A DNA stretch of 27,960 bases from CAZQLW01 sp964639875. GTDB lineage: Archaea > Nanobdellota > Nanobdellia > Woesearchaeales > GW2011-AR9. Under the pieces are notes generated by a model. It was not told the DNA's origin and made no database searches. It was given only the letters and a program-made list of their open reading frames with translations. Location: NCBI GenBank assembly GCA_964639875.1, contig CAZXEM010000005.1, positions 1 through 27,960 of the forward strand. Direction: 5' to 3'. This document shows positions 15,970 through 22,919 of the stretch, in pieces. Every line of letters starts with the position of its first letter. The first letter of the stretch is position 1. Made by a program: the position numbers and the translations under genes.

Positions 15970-16048
15970 TTTTTACCTCGTCAATATATTCTAATTATTA
16001 TAAGATTAAGCATCTACACCCTTGATTCTACTTTATAATGATAACAGG

Positions 16049-16056
16049 TTTATAAA
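16049..16056 (-). promoter_or_regulatory. TATA box of the S-layer-like gene
   Basis: TTTATAAA on the minus strand. Transcription would start near 16025, giving a leader of about 55 nt that ends in a GAGGT Shine-Dalgarno site 6 nt before the ATG at 15969. Confidence 0.55.
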
Positions 16057-16126
16057 CTTTTCGATAATTTCTACTAGTGAGTAATTAACAACTAGAACCT
16101 CTATTTTTGAGAATTGTTTAGTTTTA

Positions 16127-16612
16127 CTAAAGAATTACTTCTCCGCGATGAGTTTTAGGTAAAAAGTTAAGGATTTTAGTCTCTTTATATTTAGCACAAC
16201 CTAAAATCTGATCACCATATTTTAAGATGATTAAACGAGATTCCACACCCAAATCTTTAATGAGATCCACTCCCAAAAAATAAGTTTTCGTTTCTTCTTT
16301 AGATAAATCAACCAAATTAATTAATTCTTGACCATTTTTCTTTGCTTCTAGATATAATAGTTGTGCCCCTTCTTTGCTTAATCTAACCTGATTAGGTTTA
16401 AATTCAGCAAAATATAAGCCAATTCTCTCAATGATAAGGTTGTCTAAATTAATTTGAGATAAGTCTTTATTAACAACAAAGATTTTATTTTTATCATTAC
16501 GAAGGAAAGCATATTTTTTTTCAAGAAAATAACCAAACTGTTTAATGACAAGATTTCTAATCTCTTTAATTTCTCTACTGTTCAGGATGATTAGTTTATT
16601 TTTCATTTTCAT
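16127..16612 (-). CDS. NOL1/NOP2/Fmu-type ribosome biogenesis protein with PUA-like domain
   Basis: 161 residues with no methyltransferase domain. The C-terminal two thirds (ERIGLYFAEFKPNQVRLSKE…, LGVDLIKDLGVESRLIILKYGDQILGCAKYKETKILNFLPKTHRGE) matches the PUA-like RNA-binding module shared with the C-termini of NOL1/NOP2/Sun rRNA cytosine methyltransferases. Stand-alone archaeal proteins of this length are annotated as ribosome biogenesis proteins. It probably binds rRNA or pre-rRNA. The start could be ATG 16612 or ATG 16606 (MKMKN). A TATA-like box at 16642-16649 suggests a few leader bases before 16612. It is followed by the S-layer gene with its own promoter. Confidence 0.75.
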   Translation of the reverse strand: MKMKNKLIILNSREIKEIRNLVIKQFGYFLEKKYAFLRNDKNKIFVVNKDLSQINLDNLIIERIGLYFAEFKPNQVRLSKEGAQLLYLEAKKNGQELINLVDLSKEETKTYFLGVDLIKDLGVESRLIILKYGDQILGCAKYKETKILNFLPKTHRGEVIL

Positions 16613-16700
16613 AGTATTTCCTTTACAATATCGCTTACTAAATTTATAATTTTCCCTTTTTTGTTACGGTTTATTAATTATTTATTTATCAACAACAAGT

Positions 16701-16708
16701 TTTATATA
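16701..16708 (+). promoter_or_regulatory. TATA box of the slipin gene
   Basis: TTTATATA, giving a predicted start near 16731 and a leader of about 27 nt that carries AGGGGGCG 8 nt before the ATG. The run of five G is unusual in this AT-rich window and pairs with the 16S CCUCC end only with a G-U pair. Confidence 0.5.
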
Positions 16709-16757
16709 GTTTTTTGTTTCATATTATGGTAATAGCAATTTAAGGGGGCGTAATAAA

Positions 16758-17522
16758 ATGATTTTTGGATTAGATATTTTATCAATAATTATAGTTTTAG
16801 TGGTATTCTTTATTCTTTCAGGTTTGAAAGTTGTTAAAGAATATGAAAGGGGAGTTCGATTTACTCTAGGAAAATATACAGGAATGATGAGGCCAGGTTT
16901 AAGAATAGTTGTTCCAGTAATTCAAAGTTGGGACCGAGTTGATTTAAGAGTTAAAGCTGTAGATGTTCCGGACCAAGATTGTATTACTAAAGATAATGTT
17001 TCTGTTAGAGTTAACGCAGTACTTTATTTTAAAGTAGCAGAAGCAGAGAAAGCAATTATTGGAGTAGAAAATTACTTTTATGCAACATCTCAATTATCAC
17101 AGACTACAATGCGAGACATTGTTGGAGAAGTTACTTTGGACGAACTTTTAAGAGAAAGAGATGAAATCTCAAAAAAGATTCAAACAATTGTTGATAAAGC
17201 TAGTGACCCATGGGGAATTAAAGTTGAGTCTGTAGATTTAAAACATGTAGAACTTCCAGATAACATGAAAAGGACGATGGCTAAAGAAGCTGAATCTGAA
17301 CGGGAAAAGCGAGCAGTGATTATTAAAGCAGAAGGAGAAGTTATGGCTGCAAACAACATGTCTAAAGCCGCTACAATGCTTGCTAAGGCACCTGGTGCTT
17401 TACATCTAAGAACTTTGCAAAGCATTAATGATATGAGTTCAGATCAAAGTAATACAATTGTCTTTGCTGTCCCTTTAGAAATCTTGAGATCATTTGAAGG
17501 TTGGGGCGGTAAAAAGAAATAG
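16758..17522 (+). CDS. SPFH-domain protein (slipin/stomatin family)
   Basis: 254 residues. One N-terminal membrane segment (about 3-22) is followed by the SPFH/band-7 domain (VVKEYERGVRFTLGKYTGMMRPGLRIVVPVIQ…VDVPDQDCITKDNVSVRVNAVLYF) and the helical region TMAKEAESEREKRAVIIKAEGE. The end (APGALHLRTLQSINDMSSDQSNTIVFAVPLEIL) is typical of slipins. Such proteins oligomerise on membranes and organise microdomains or escort proteases. In many prokaryotes a slipin gene sits beside nfeD, but no nfeD-like gene is adjacent here. It has its own TATA box and a GGGGG-type ribosome site, and it is followed by a T-rich terminator. Confidence 0.95.
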   Translation: MIFGLDILSIIIVLVVFFILSGLKVVKEYERGVRFTLGKYTGMMRPGLRIVVPVIQSWDRVDLRVKAVDVPDQDCITKDNVSVRVNAVLYFKVAEAEKAIIGVENYFYATSQLSQTTMRDIVGEVTLDELLRERDEISKKIQTIVDKASDPWGIKVESVDLKHVELPDNMKRTMAKEAESEREKRAVIIKAEGEVMAANNMSKAATMLAKAPGALHLRTLQSINDMSSDQSNTIVFAVPLEILRSFEGWGGKKK

Positions 17523-17587
17523 TTTTGTTCTTATTTTTTTATTTTTCTTTTTTTTTATTTGTTTGATTGATCCTTTAACTTCTTTGT
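17523..17587. terminator. T-rich convergent terminator region
   Basis: Directly after the slipin stop the plus strand has long T runs (17531-17557, including TTTTTTTTT), the usual archaeal U-tract terminator. The region also separates the slipin from the convergent NFACT-N gene and has no room for a missing domain of that gene. Confidence 0.6.
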
Positions 17588-18676
17588 TCACAAATCAATA
17601 ACGACTTTTTTATTCTTCAAACTGATTCCTCTAATTTTTTTAACTTTCTTCAATTCTTTTTCAATCTCTAACCATTCTTTACCTTCTTTTCTCGCAGAAT
17701 TAACATAATCAAGAATCTTTTGCAGGGGCTGATAATTCTCATAAACAATTTCGCCTTTCTTTTTGTTCAATTCAATCTTACTTTCCTGTTTGGTAATAGA
17801 TTGATCCTGGTTAGAAATAATTCTCTTTAAAGAATTAATCCTTTGTTCATATGGAGAAACTATTTCAAAAGGGTTAAGGGTATCAATTGCTTCATTATAA
17901 GTTTTAGTTTTTTTATTTTCTTTAATATCATCTAATGCAAAGGGAGTAATATTATCTTCATAAATGAAACCAGCAGGTGTCTCAATCAATTTTAAAAGTT
18001 CTTTAAGAGATTTAAGAAGAGCTTGAATTTCCTTTCCAGTAACATCTTTCTGTGATTTATCCTTATCGACTTTTGCTAGTTTACAAACTTCTTCTGCATA
18101 TAATCCACCAAGACCAATCTCTGTTGCAAGAGAAGTAGCAAGATTTTTCTTTTCACTTTTTTTGAAAACTGTAGCTAGTTCTTTCTCACTTACTTTTTTC
18201 CAATTAATTCCTGCAGTTGGAAAAATATATTTCTCTTTTACTTTTACATTACGATCTTTCCATCTCTTTTGTTCAAGAGCAGCAATAGTATTATCCTCAA
18301 GATCTGTTAAAATTAAATTTCCACGAGAAAATAGTTCGATAATCATATAATATTTCTCTTTTTTTTCAATCTCAAAAACAACAACTCTTTCAGAACCTTT
18401 CTGTTCAATCCTTCTGATAAAAGCATTATTAAGATATTTACGTAATTGCATACAGAAAGATGATGGTTTTAACGGCGTTTCTTTTCTTCCAGTTAAACAT
18501 AAAAATTTACCAGGGACAATTTTTAACAACTTTTTACCTTCTCCTTTAGCATGTAATTGAAAAAGTAATTCCATCTTTTCCTGATGATAAACTTGTGAGA
18601 TTCTTCCATTTACTAAAAACTGTAGCTCATTAATGATTGCAGTTAGTTCAAACGAAGTTAAGTTTTTCTTAGGCAT
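17588..18676 (-). CDS. NFACT-N family protein (RqcH/NEMF-like), without the NFACT-R half
   Basis: RqcH/NEMF proteins bind stalled 50S-peptidyl-tRNA complexes and recruit tRNA for C-terminal tailing. This one has the NFACT-N domain (LTSFELTAIINELQFLVNGR…, SSFCMQLRKYL, FSRGNLILTD), then the helix-hairpin-helix part (about 180-265: LATEIGLGGLYAEEVCKLAK) and the first arm of the coiled coil with IVYENYQPLQKILD. It ends at residue 362, where family members of 550-650 residues go on to the second coiled-coil arm and NFACT-R. The stop is a clean TGA and the 65 bases beyond do not continue the protein, so the NFACT-R part must be elsewhere or lost. A TATA box at 18699-18706, 26-27 nt before the ATG, fits a leaderless mRNA. 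Confidence 0.88.
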   Translation of the reverse strand: MPKKNLTSFELTAIINELQFLVNGRISQVYHQEKMELLFQLHAKGEGKKLLKIVPGKFLCLTGRKETPLKPSSFCMQLRKYLNNAFIRRIEQKGSERVVVFEIEKKEKYYMIIELFSRGNLILTDLEDNTIAALEQKRWKDRNVKVKEKYIFPTAGINWKKVSEKELATVFKKSEKKNLATSLATEIGLGGLYAEEVCKLAKVDKDKSQKDVTGKEIQALLKSLKELLKLIETPAGFIYEDNITPFALDDIKENKKTKTYNEAIDTLNPFEIVSPYEQRINSLKRIISNQDQSITKQESKIELNKKKGEIVYENYQPLQKILDYVNSARKEGKEWLEIEKELKKVKKIRGISLKNKKVVIDL

Positions 18677-18698
18677 ATGGTTAGAATTGTTGTTTTGT

Positions 18699-18706
18699 TT
18701 TATATA
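18699..18706 (-). promoter_or_regulatory. TATA box of the NFACT-N gene
   Basis: TATATAAA on the minus strand, centred 26-27 nt before the ATG at 18676, with no Shine-Dalgarno site. It lies between the tRNA-Cys gene and the NFACT-N gene, so the latter has its own promoter. Confidence 0.6.
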
Positions 18707-18714
18707 AGTTTTTA

Positions 18715-18730
18715 GAAAAAAAATTAAAAA
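18715..18730 (-). terminator. T-rich terminator after tRNA-Cys
   Basis: The minus strand reads TTTTTAATTTTTTTTC immediately after the discriminator base, a typical archaeal oligo-T stop for a tRNA transcript. Confidence 0.55.
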
Positions 18731-18803
18731 AGGGCCCGGAGGGACTCGAACCCTCGATCCGTCCCTCTGCAGGGGACTGCATTAGCCGCTTTGCCACGAA
18801 CCC
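18731..18803 (-). tRNA. tRNA-Cys (anticodon GCA)
   Basis: 73 nt, full cloverleaf by eye. Acceptor GGGTTCG pairs with CGGGCCC with two G-U pairs. The D arm is GCA/TGC with AGCGGCTAA-type loop. The anticodon stem GTCCC/GGGAC carries loop CTGCAGA with anticodon GCA, and the T arm is GAGGG-TTCGAGT-CCCTC. Discriminator base U73 is the expected identity element for tRNA-Cys. There is no intron and no encoded CCA. A TATA box (18829-18836 on the plus-strand coordinates, minus orientation) lies about 29 nt upstream. Confidence 0.97.
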
Positions 18804-18828
18804 GTTAAGGGTGATTTATCTTAGCTTA

Positions 18829-18836
18829 TTTATATA
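18829..18836 (-). promoter_or_regulatory. TATA box of tRNA-Cys
   Basis: TATATAAA centred about 29 nt before the first base of the tRNA, so the tRNA is transcribed from its own promoter. Confidence 0.55.
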
Positions 18837-18873
18837 ATTTTCTAACTAAAATAATATTAAATATCACAAAACA

Positions 18874-18881
18874 TTTATAAA
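18874..18881 (+). promoter_or_regulatory. TATA box of the second ABC exporter operon
   Basis: TTTATAAA. Its centre is only 20-21 nt from the ATG at 18898 but 26-27 nt from the in-frame GTG at 18904, the distance found at the other leaderless genes here. Confidence 0.6.
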
Positions 18882-18897
18882 CTAAAATATAATCTTT

Positions 18898-19857
18898 ATG
18901 ATTGTGGAATTTATCCATTTAAAAGAGGTCGTTAAAGAGTTCAAAAAGACTAAGATTCTTAAGAATGTCAACCTAACAATTCAAAGGGGAGAAATTCTCG
19001 GAATAATTGGTCAGTCAGGTAGTGGTAAAACTACCCTTCTAAATTTAATTGCTGGTTTTATTGAACCTACAGAAGGAAATGTAGAATACTTTTCAAAAAT
19101 TGATCATCAACCAAAAGAAATGCACAAGAATTTACACAAAATAAAAAGACATATCGGATTTACACCGCAACATGCTTCTTTTTATCCAAAACTTACTGTA
19201 AAAGAAAATCTGCTCCATTTCGGTCGACTTTACGGATTAAAAAAAGCTTTATTAATTGATAATGCTAAAAGTTTATTGGAATTTACTAACCTGCATGGAC
19301 ATCAAAACAAATTAGCTGAACATCTATCTGGTGGGATGCAAAAGAGATTAGACCTTTCTTGTAGTTTAATTCACAAACCAAAATTGTTAATCCTTGACGA
19401 ACCAACGGCAGACCTGGACCATATCACGCAAGGAGAAATATTAGAATTAATCCAAGAAGTTAACAAGCAAGGCGTTACAGTAGTAATAGCGTCTCATCAT
19501 CTTAACAATTTAGAAAGGATTTGTGATAAAATTGCGATCATCCATAAAGGTGAATTGAAAAGTTTCGGCGCAGTAGAAGATGTCCGTAAACCTTACTTAA
19601 AAAATAACATTTGTATCAATATTAAAGTTGGAAAAGATAAAGATAAAATGATTGCAATGGCAAAAAAACTTCCAGTAAGTAAAATTGTTGATCAAGGTCA
19701 TCAAATAGTTTTACATCCACTTGAAGATGAAAAAGCTTTATTAGCTTTGATCAGAGCAGTGAAAGAAGAAAATTTATACTTACACGACATTGATTTACGT
19801 AAACCTTCACTTAACGAAGTAATGGGTAATATTGTTGACGAAGAGGAAAGGAAATGA
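18898..19857 (+). CDS. ABC transporter ATP-binding protein (second exporter)
   Basis: 319 residues from the ATG. Walker A GQSGSGKT is at 38-45, Q-loop Q91 in GFTPQHASFYPKLT, signature LSGGMQKR at 143-150, Walker B LLILDEPTADLD from 163, and switch His in IASHH at about 200. After the ATPase core comes a small regulatory-type domain of about 100 residues. It is a full-length paralogue of the partial protein at 1-933 but has no charged tail. The start may be the GTG at 18904 rather than the ATG, because the TATA box spacing fits GTG. The product would lose only two residues. It overlaps the permease gene as ATGA, as in the first pair. Confidence 0.94.
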   Translation: MIVEFIHLKEVVKEFKKTKILKNVNLTIQRGEILGIIGQSGSGKTTLLNLIAGFIEPTEGNVEYFSKIDHQPKEMHKNLHKIKRHIGFTPQHASFYPKLTVKENLLHFGRLYGLKKALLIDNAKSLLEFTNLHGHQNKLAEHLSGGMQKRLDLSCSLIHKPKLLILDEPTADLDHITQGEILELIQEVNKQGVTVVIASHHLNNLERICDKIAIIHKGELKSFGAVEDVRKPYLKNNICINIKVGKDKDKMIAMAKKLPVSKIVDQGHQIVLHPLEDEKALLALIRAVKEENLYLHDIDLRKPSLNEVMGNIVDEEERK

Positions 19858-21608
19858 GCTCTTTATGGTTATTAACAAAAAAGAATTTAAAGTTATTACT
19901 TAGATCTAAATCTTCAGCTTTGATCGTAGTTTTTGCCCCGTTATTAATAATTTTAATATTAGGTTTATCGTTCAGTAATTCTTCTCAGTACGGAATAAAT
20001 ATTGGAGTTCATGCTTCATCATTTAATGCGGATGTTAACTCATTCATGGAAACGTTACAAGAAGAAGAGTTCAAAGTAATAAAGTATGAAAGCAGTATTG
20101 AAGATTGTATAGAAGACATTAAACTCAGTTATGTGCACACTTGTATTTCCCTCCCTGAATCATTTCAAATTGAAGGTAATGCTAAAAAAGAAATTACATT
20201 CTATATTGATCCCAGTAAAATTAATCTTGTCTGGATGGTCCAAGAAACTTTAAGAACAAAACTTAATTTAAAATCTGAAGAAGTATCAAAAGCATTAGCA
20301 GGAAATATTTTAACAAAGTTAGTGGACACGAATACAAAAATAGGAACTGAAAAAGATAAATTAAGTACAATTAAAGGAAAAACGGGGAGTGCTTTAAGCA
20401 GTGCAGAAGCTGCCAAAACTGATTTATCAGGACTAGACTTTACCGTTCCCGTAACAGTTTACAATTTATCTGTAACAGAAGCATTCAAAACGCAAGTTTC
20501 CGCTAACATTAATACAGGGATTACTAAACTTGATGCTGCAAGCAGTGCAATAAACGGTGCTAACTTAAGCAGTTCAGAAAAAAGTGCAATAAAAAAGCAT
20601 TTAACCCTTGCAAAAAGTGAATTAGCAAATGCTAGTGCTAGATTAACAGTTGATAGTGAAGGTTCGTTTATTGCGGTAAGTAATCTAATTAATACTTTAG
20701 AAACCGATTTAACTGCAACTAAAGGTAAATTAACTTCAGCTTCAGAAAAGGTTACTGGAACAACAGATAATTTAGGCAATATCCAATCTTCACTTAGTGA
20801 AGGAATGAGTTCTTTAGATACAGTCTTAACTTCTTTAAACGAAATTAAAGCTAACTTGGATGCACAAAAAGTTACTGAAGCAGGAGTGATTTCTAATCCT
20901 ATAACAACAAAGATTGAAAATGTTATTCCTGCCCAAAGTTATTTAAGTTATATGTTCCCGGCTTTAATTGTTTTGGTGATCATGTTTTCTTCACTTTTAT
21001 TAGGAACCACGTTAGTAATGATGGAAAAGAATAGTCCTTCTTTTGTCCGTAACTATTTCGTTCCAGTAAAGAAAGTTACTTTTATTTTATCAACTTACCT
21101 AACAAATTTAATTTTAATGATTGTTCAAATTGTTATCATCTTAGGCATTTCATTAATTTTCTTGAAAGAACTTTATATGACGATTCCCCAAACAGTTTTA
21201 ATATTATTCCTGGCCGCTTCCGTGTTTACTTTTTTAGGAATGGCGTTAGGTTACCTTTTCGTTTCTGAAGAAACCGCAGTACTTGCTTCAATCTCATTAG
21301 GAAGTGTATTCTTATTTTTCTCAGGATTGATTTTACCTTTAGAAAGTGTATCAGTTTTATTACGAGAGGTTACTTTCTTTAATCCTTTTGTTCTTGCTGA
21401 AAAACTAGTTAGAGAAGTTTCTTTGTTTCAAACTTCTTTATCATTAATTTGGATGGACTTGTTAATTTTATTAGGTTATGCAATAGTAATGTTCTTAGTG
21501 ATTTTGATCATCGAATCATTATTACATAAACAGTTGGTAACCAAATTTATGCGTCATCACCATCATAAACATCGCCAGAAACAGAAGATAGATGGTAAAA
21601 AACATTAA
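19854..21608 (+). CDS. ABC-2 type permease with extracytoplasmic domain (second exporter)
   Basis: 584 residues. A first membrane helix (about 20-42, ALIVVFAPLLIILILGLSF) is followed by an outside domain of about 320 residues, rich in Ser, Ala, Thr and Lys with helical repeats, and then about five helices from 360 to 560. Two Cys in DCIEDIKLSYVHTC are spaced CX11C as in the paralogue at 930-2903. The region before and in the second helix (…QSYLSYMFPALIVLVIMF) and FFNPFVLAEKLVRE are also shared. Instead of the extra domain of the paralogue, this copy ends in a basic His-rich tail with four consecutive His (about 568-584). The transported compound is unknown. The pair may export lipid-linked or peptide substrates, as other ABC-2 systems do. 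Confidence 0.9.
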   Translation: MSSLWLLTKKNLKLLLRSKSSALIVVFAPLLIILILGLSFSNSSQYGINIGVHASSFNADVNSFMETLQEEEFKVIKYESSIEDCIEDIKLSYVHTCISLPESFQIEGNAKKEITFYIDPSKINLVWMVQETLRTKLNLKSEEVSKALAGNILTKLVDTNTKIGTEKDKLSTIKGKTGSALSSAEAAKTDLSGLDFTVPVTVYNLSVTEAFKTQVSANINTGITKLDAASSAINGANLSSSEKSAIKKHLTLAKSELANASARLTVDSEGSFIAVSNLINTLETDLTATKGKLTSASEKVTGTTDNLGNIQSSLSEGMSSLDTVLTSLNEIKANLDAQKVTEAGVISNPITTKIENVIPAQSYLSYMFPALIVLVIMFSSLLLGTTLVMMEKNSPSFVRNYFVPVKKVTFILSTYLTNLILMIVQIVIILGISLIFLKELYMTIPQTVLILFLAASVFTFLGMALGYLFVSEETAVLASISLGSVFLFFSGLILPLESVSVLLREVTFFNPFVLAEKLVREVSLFQTSLSLIWMDLLILLGYAIVMFLVILIIESLLHKQLVTKFMRHHHHKHRQKQKIDGKKH

Positions 21609-21623
21609 TTAGTTTTAAAAACA

Positions 21624-21631
21624 TTTATATT
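21624..21631 (+). promoter_or_regulatory. TATA box of the AK6 gene
   Basis: TTTATATT centred 27-28 nt before the ATG at 21655, fitting a leaderless mRNA independent of the ABC operon. Confidence 0.55.
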
Positions 21632-21654
21632 CTTAGTTAATTATTCTTTTAGTT

Positions 21655-22125
21655 ATGAAAGTAATTGCAGTTACAGGAACACCAGGAACAGGTAAATCAA
21701 CTTTAACTAAATACTTAGAGAAAAAGTTAGGTTTTAACAGACTAGATTTGCACGATTATTATAAACTAATTTCTACTGGCTATGATAGAAGTAAGCAGTG
21801 TTATGATATTGATTTAAAAAAGTTTGGAAAGTTGGTAAAAGAAAAGTCTAAAGAAAATGATTTGCTTGTTGATTCCCATATTTCTCATTTATTAAAGAAA
21901 GTTGATCTATGTTTAGTATTAACTTGTTCTAACTTAAAAAAGTTGGAGAAGAGATTACAAGAAAGAAAATATTCTAAAAAGAAAGTTCGTGAAAATCTTG
22001 ATGCCGAGATATTTCAAGTATGTTTAAACGAATCTAAAGAAAGAAAACATAAGATTATTGTTATTGATACTGGAAAAAGATTTAGTAAAGTAGAATTAAT
22101 TGAAAAAATTAAAAATAAAGTTTAG
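21655..22125 (+). CDS. Adenylate kinase AK6/Fap7 family
   Basis: 156 residues. The P-loop GTPGTGKS is at 8-15, followed by TLTKYLEKKLGF and a short NMP-binding part (YDRSKQCYDIDLKKFGK), VDSHISHLL (the conserved DxHxxH-like region), LTCSNLKKLEKRLQERKYSKKKVRENLDAEI (the lid-type motif R…Y…K…EN…AEI) and the end VIDTGKR. AK6/Fap7 in archaea and eukaryotes phosphorylates AMP and takes part in late small-subunit maturation with uS11. It fits here among other ribosome and translation genes. Its stop overlaps by 4 bases the stop of the convergent gene at 22122. Confidence 0.93.
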   Translation: MKVIAVTGTPGTGKSTLTKYLEKKLGFNRLDLHDYYKLISTGYDRSKQCYDIDLKKFGKLVKEKSKENDLLVDSHISHLLKKVDLCLVLTCSNLKKLEKRLQERKYSKKKVRENLDAEIFQVCLNESKERKHKIIVIDTGKRFSKVELIEKIKNKV

Positions 22126-22826
22126 AGTTCTTCATTTGCATTGTCAAGACCACATGATTCTATTAATTCAGATAAAGAAATTAATTGAGAAGCTGGTTCT
22201 TCCCTAATTTGTTTTATCTTTTCTAAAGTTTTTTCCATGTCTTCAATTCTATTTTTGTTAGAAACTTCAACACCTCTCTGAAATTCTTTATCTTCGTTTA
22301 TTTTTTTATTAAAATCACAATAACTAGAAAAAATAGAATCAATCACTTCAACTGTATTCAAAACATTTTCTTCATTAACCTGCTTTATCTCAGCTTCAAT
22401 TTGAAACAAGTTATGAGGATATAAAGAGGGATGAGCTAATACTTTAGCTCTGTAAGTTAAACAATTTATTTCTTTATTAAAATAAATTCGGTTTAGCCAA
22501 ATTAGTTCCCATTCATTTGTTAATTTAGTATCGTCTAGACAAAAAAAAGTTTTTGTTTCAATATTTGAAGAAGGATCAAAATTCTCTTCTAAATAAGTAT
22601 GATGAATATCAATTGTTAATAAAGGTTGATACTCTTTTTGCACATCAGTGATTTCATCACTATTGGCTATACTCATTTCCCCGCCAAGAATGTTTCTTTC
22701 TGCTTTAATTTCATGAAATAAAACATTTTCTTGTTCGCCAAACTTTTCTAAATAAGCATTTCTTACTAACTGACCAAATTTTCTCTCATTCTCATGATAA
22801 CCAAAAGTAACTAGAAATTTATCCAT
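22122..22826 (-). CDS. Putative aspartoacylase/M14-like metallohydrolase
   Basis: 234 residues. The N-terminus FLVTFGYHENERKFGQLV looks like the zinc-binding G-x-H-x-N-E motif of the succinylglutamate desuccinylase/aspartoacylase and M14 carboxypeptidase group (H11, E14). TIDIHHTYLE gives the third ligand in the usual D-x-H setting (H75), and FQIEAEI around E144-E146 is a candidate for the catalytic Glu. The Asn-Arg substrate motif after the HxxE site is not evident, and the last 60 residues form a helical, Lys/Glu-rich tail, so activity and substrate are uncertain. I assign the fold from these motifs only. A TATA box at 22851-22858, 28 nt upstream, fits a leaderless start. Confidence 0.5.
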   Translation of the reverse strand: MDKFLVTFGYHENERKFGQLVRNAYLEKFGEQENVLFHEIKAERNILGGEMSIANSDEITDVQKEYQPLLTIDIHHTYLEENFDPSSNIETKTFFCLDDTKLTNEWELIWLNRIYFNKEINCLTYRAKVLAHPSLYPHNLFQIEAEIKQVNEENVLNTVEVIDSIFSSYCDFNKKINEDKEFQRGVEVSNKNRIEDMEKTLEKIKQIREEPASQLISLSELIESCGLDNANEEL

Positions 22827-22850
22827 TTTAAAACAAAATGGTTCCGAAAA

Positions 22851-22858
22851 TATTTAAA
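22851..22858 (-). promoter_or_regulatory. TATA box of the gene ending at 22122
   Basis: TTTAAATA on the minus strand, centred 28-29 nt before the ATG at 22826. It is back to back with the aRF1 promoter at 22890-22897. Confidence 0.55.
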
Positions 22859-22889
22859 AGTTGTGAAATAATACATTAATCGGCAAATA

Positions 22890-22897
22890 TTTATAAA
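22890..22897 (+). promoter_or_regulatory. TATA box of the aRF1 operon
   Basis: TTTATAAA centred 26-27 nt before the ATG at 22920, with no Shine-Dalgarno site, as expected for a leaderless transcript. Confidence 0.6.
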
Positions 22898-22919
22898 TCA
22901 ACAATCAAATAACTCTAAC

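Noticed and set aside
18731..18803. tRNA-Cys as an integration site for the neighbouring ABC operon
   Set aside because: No integrase gene and no repeated tRNA 3' end were seen nearby.
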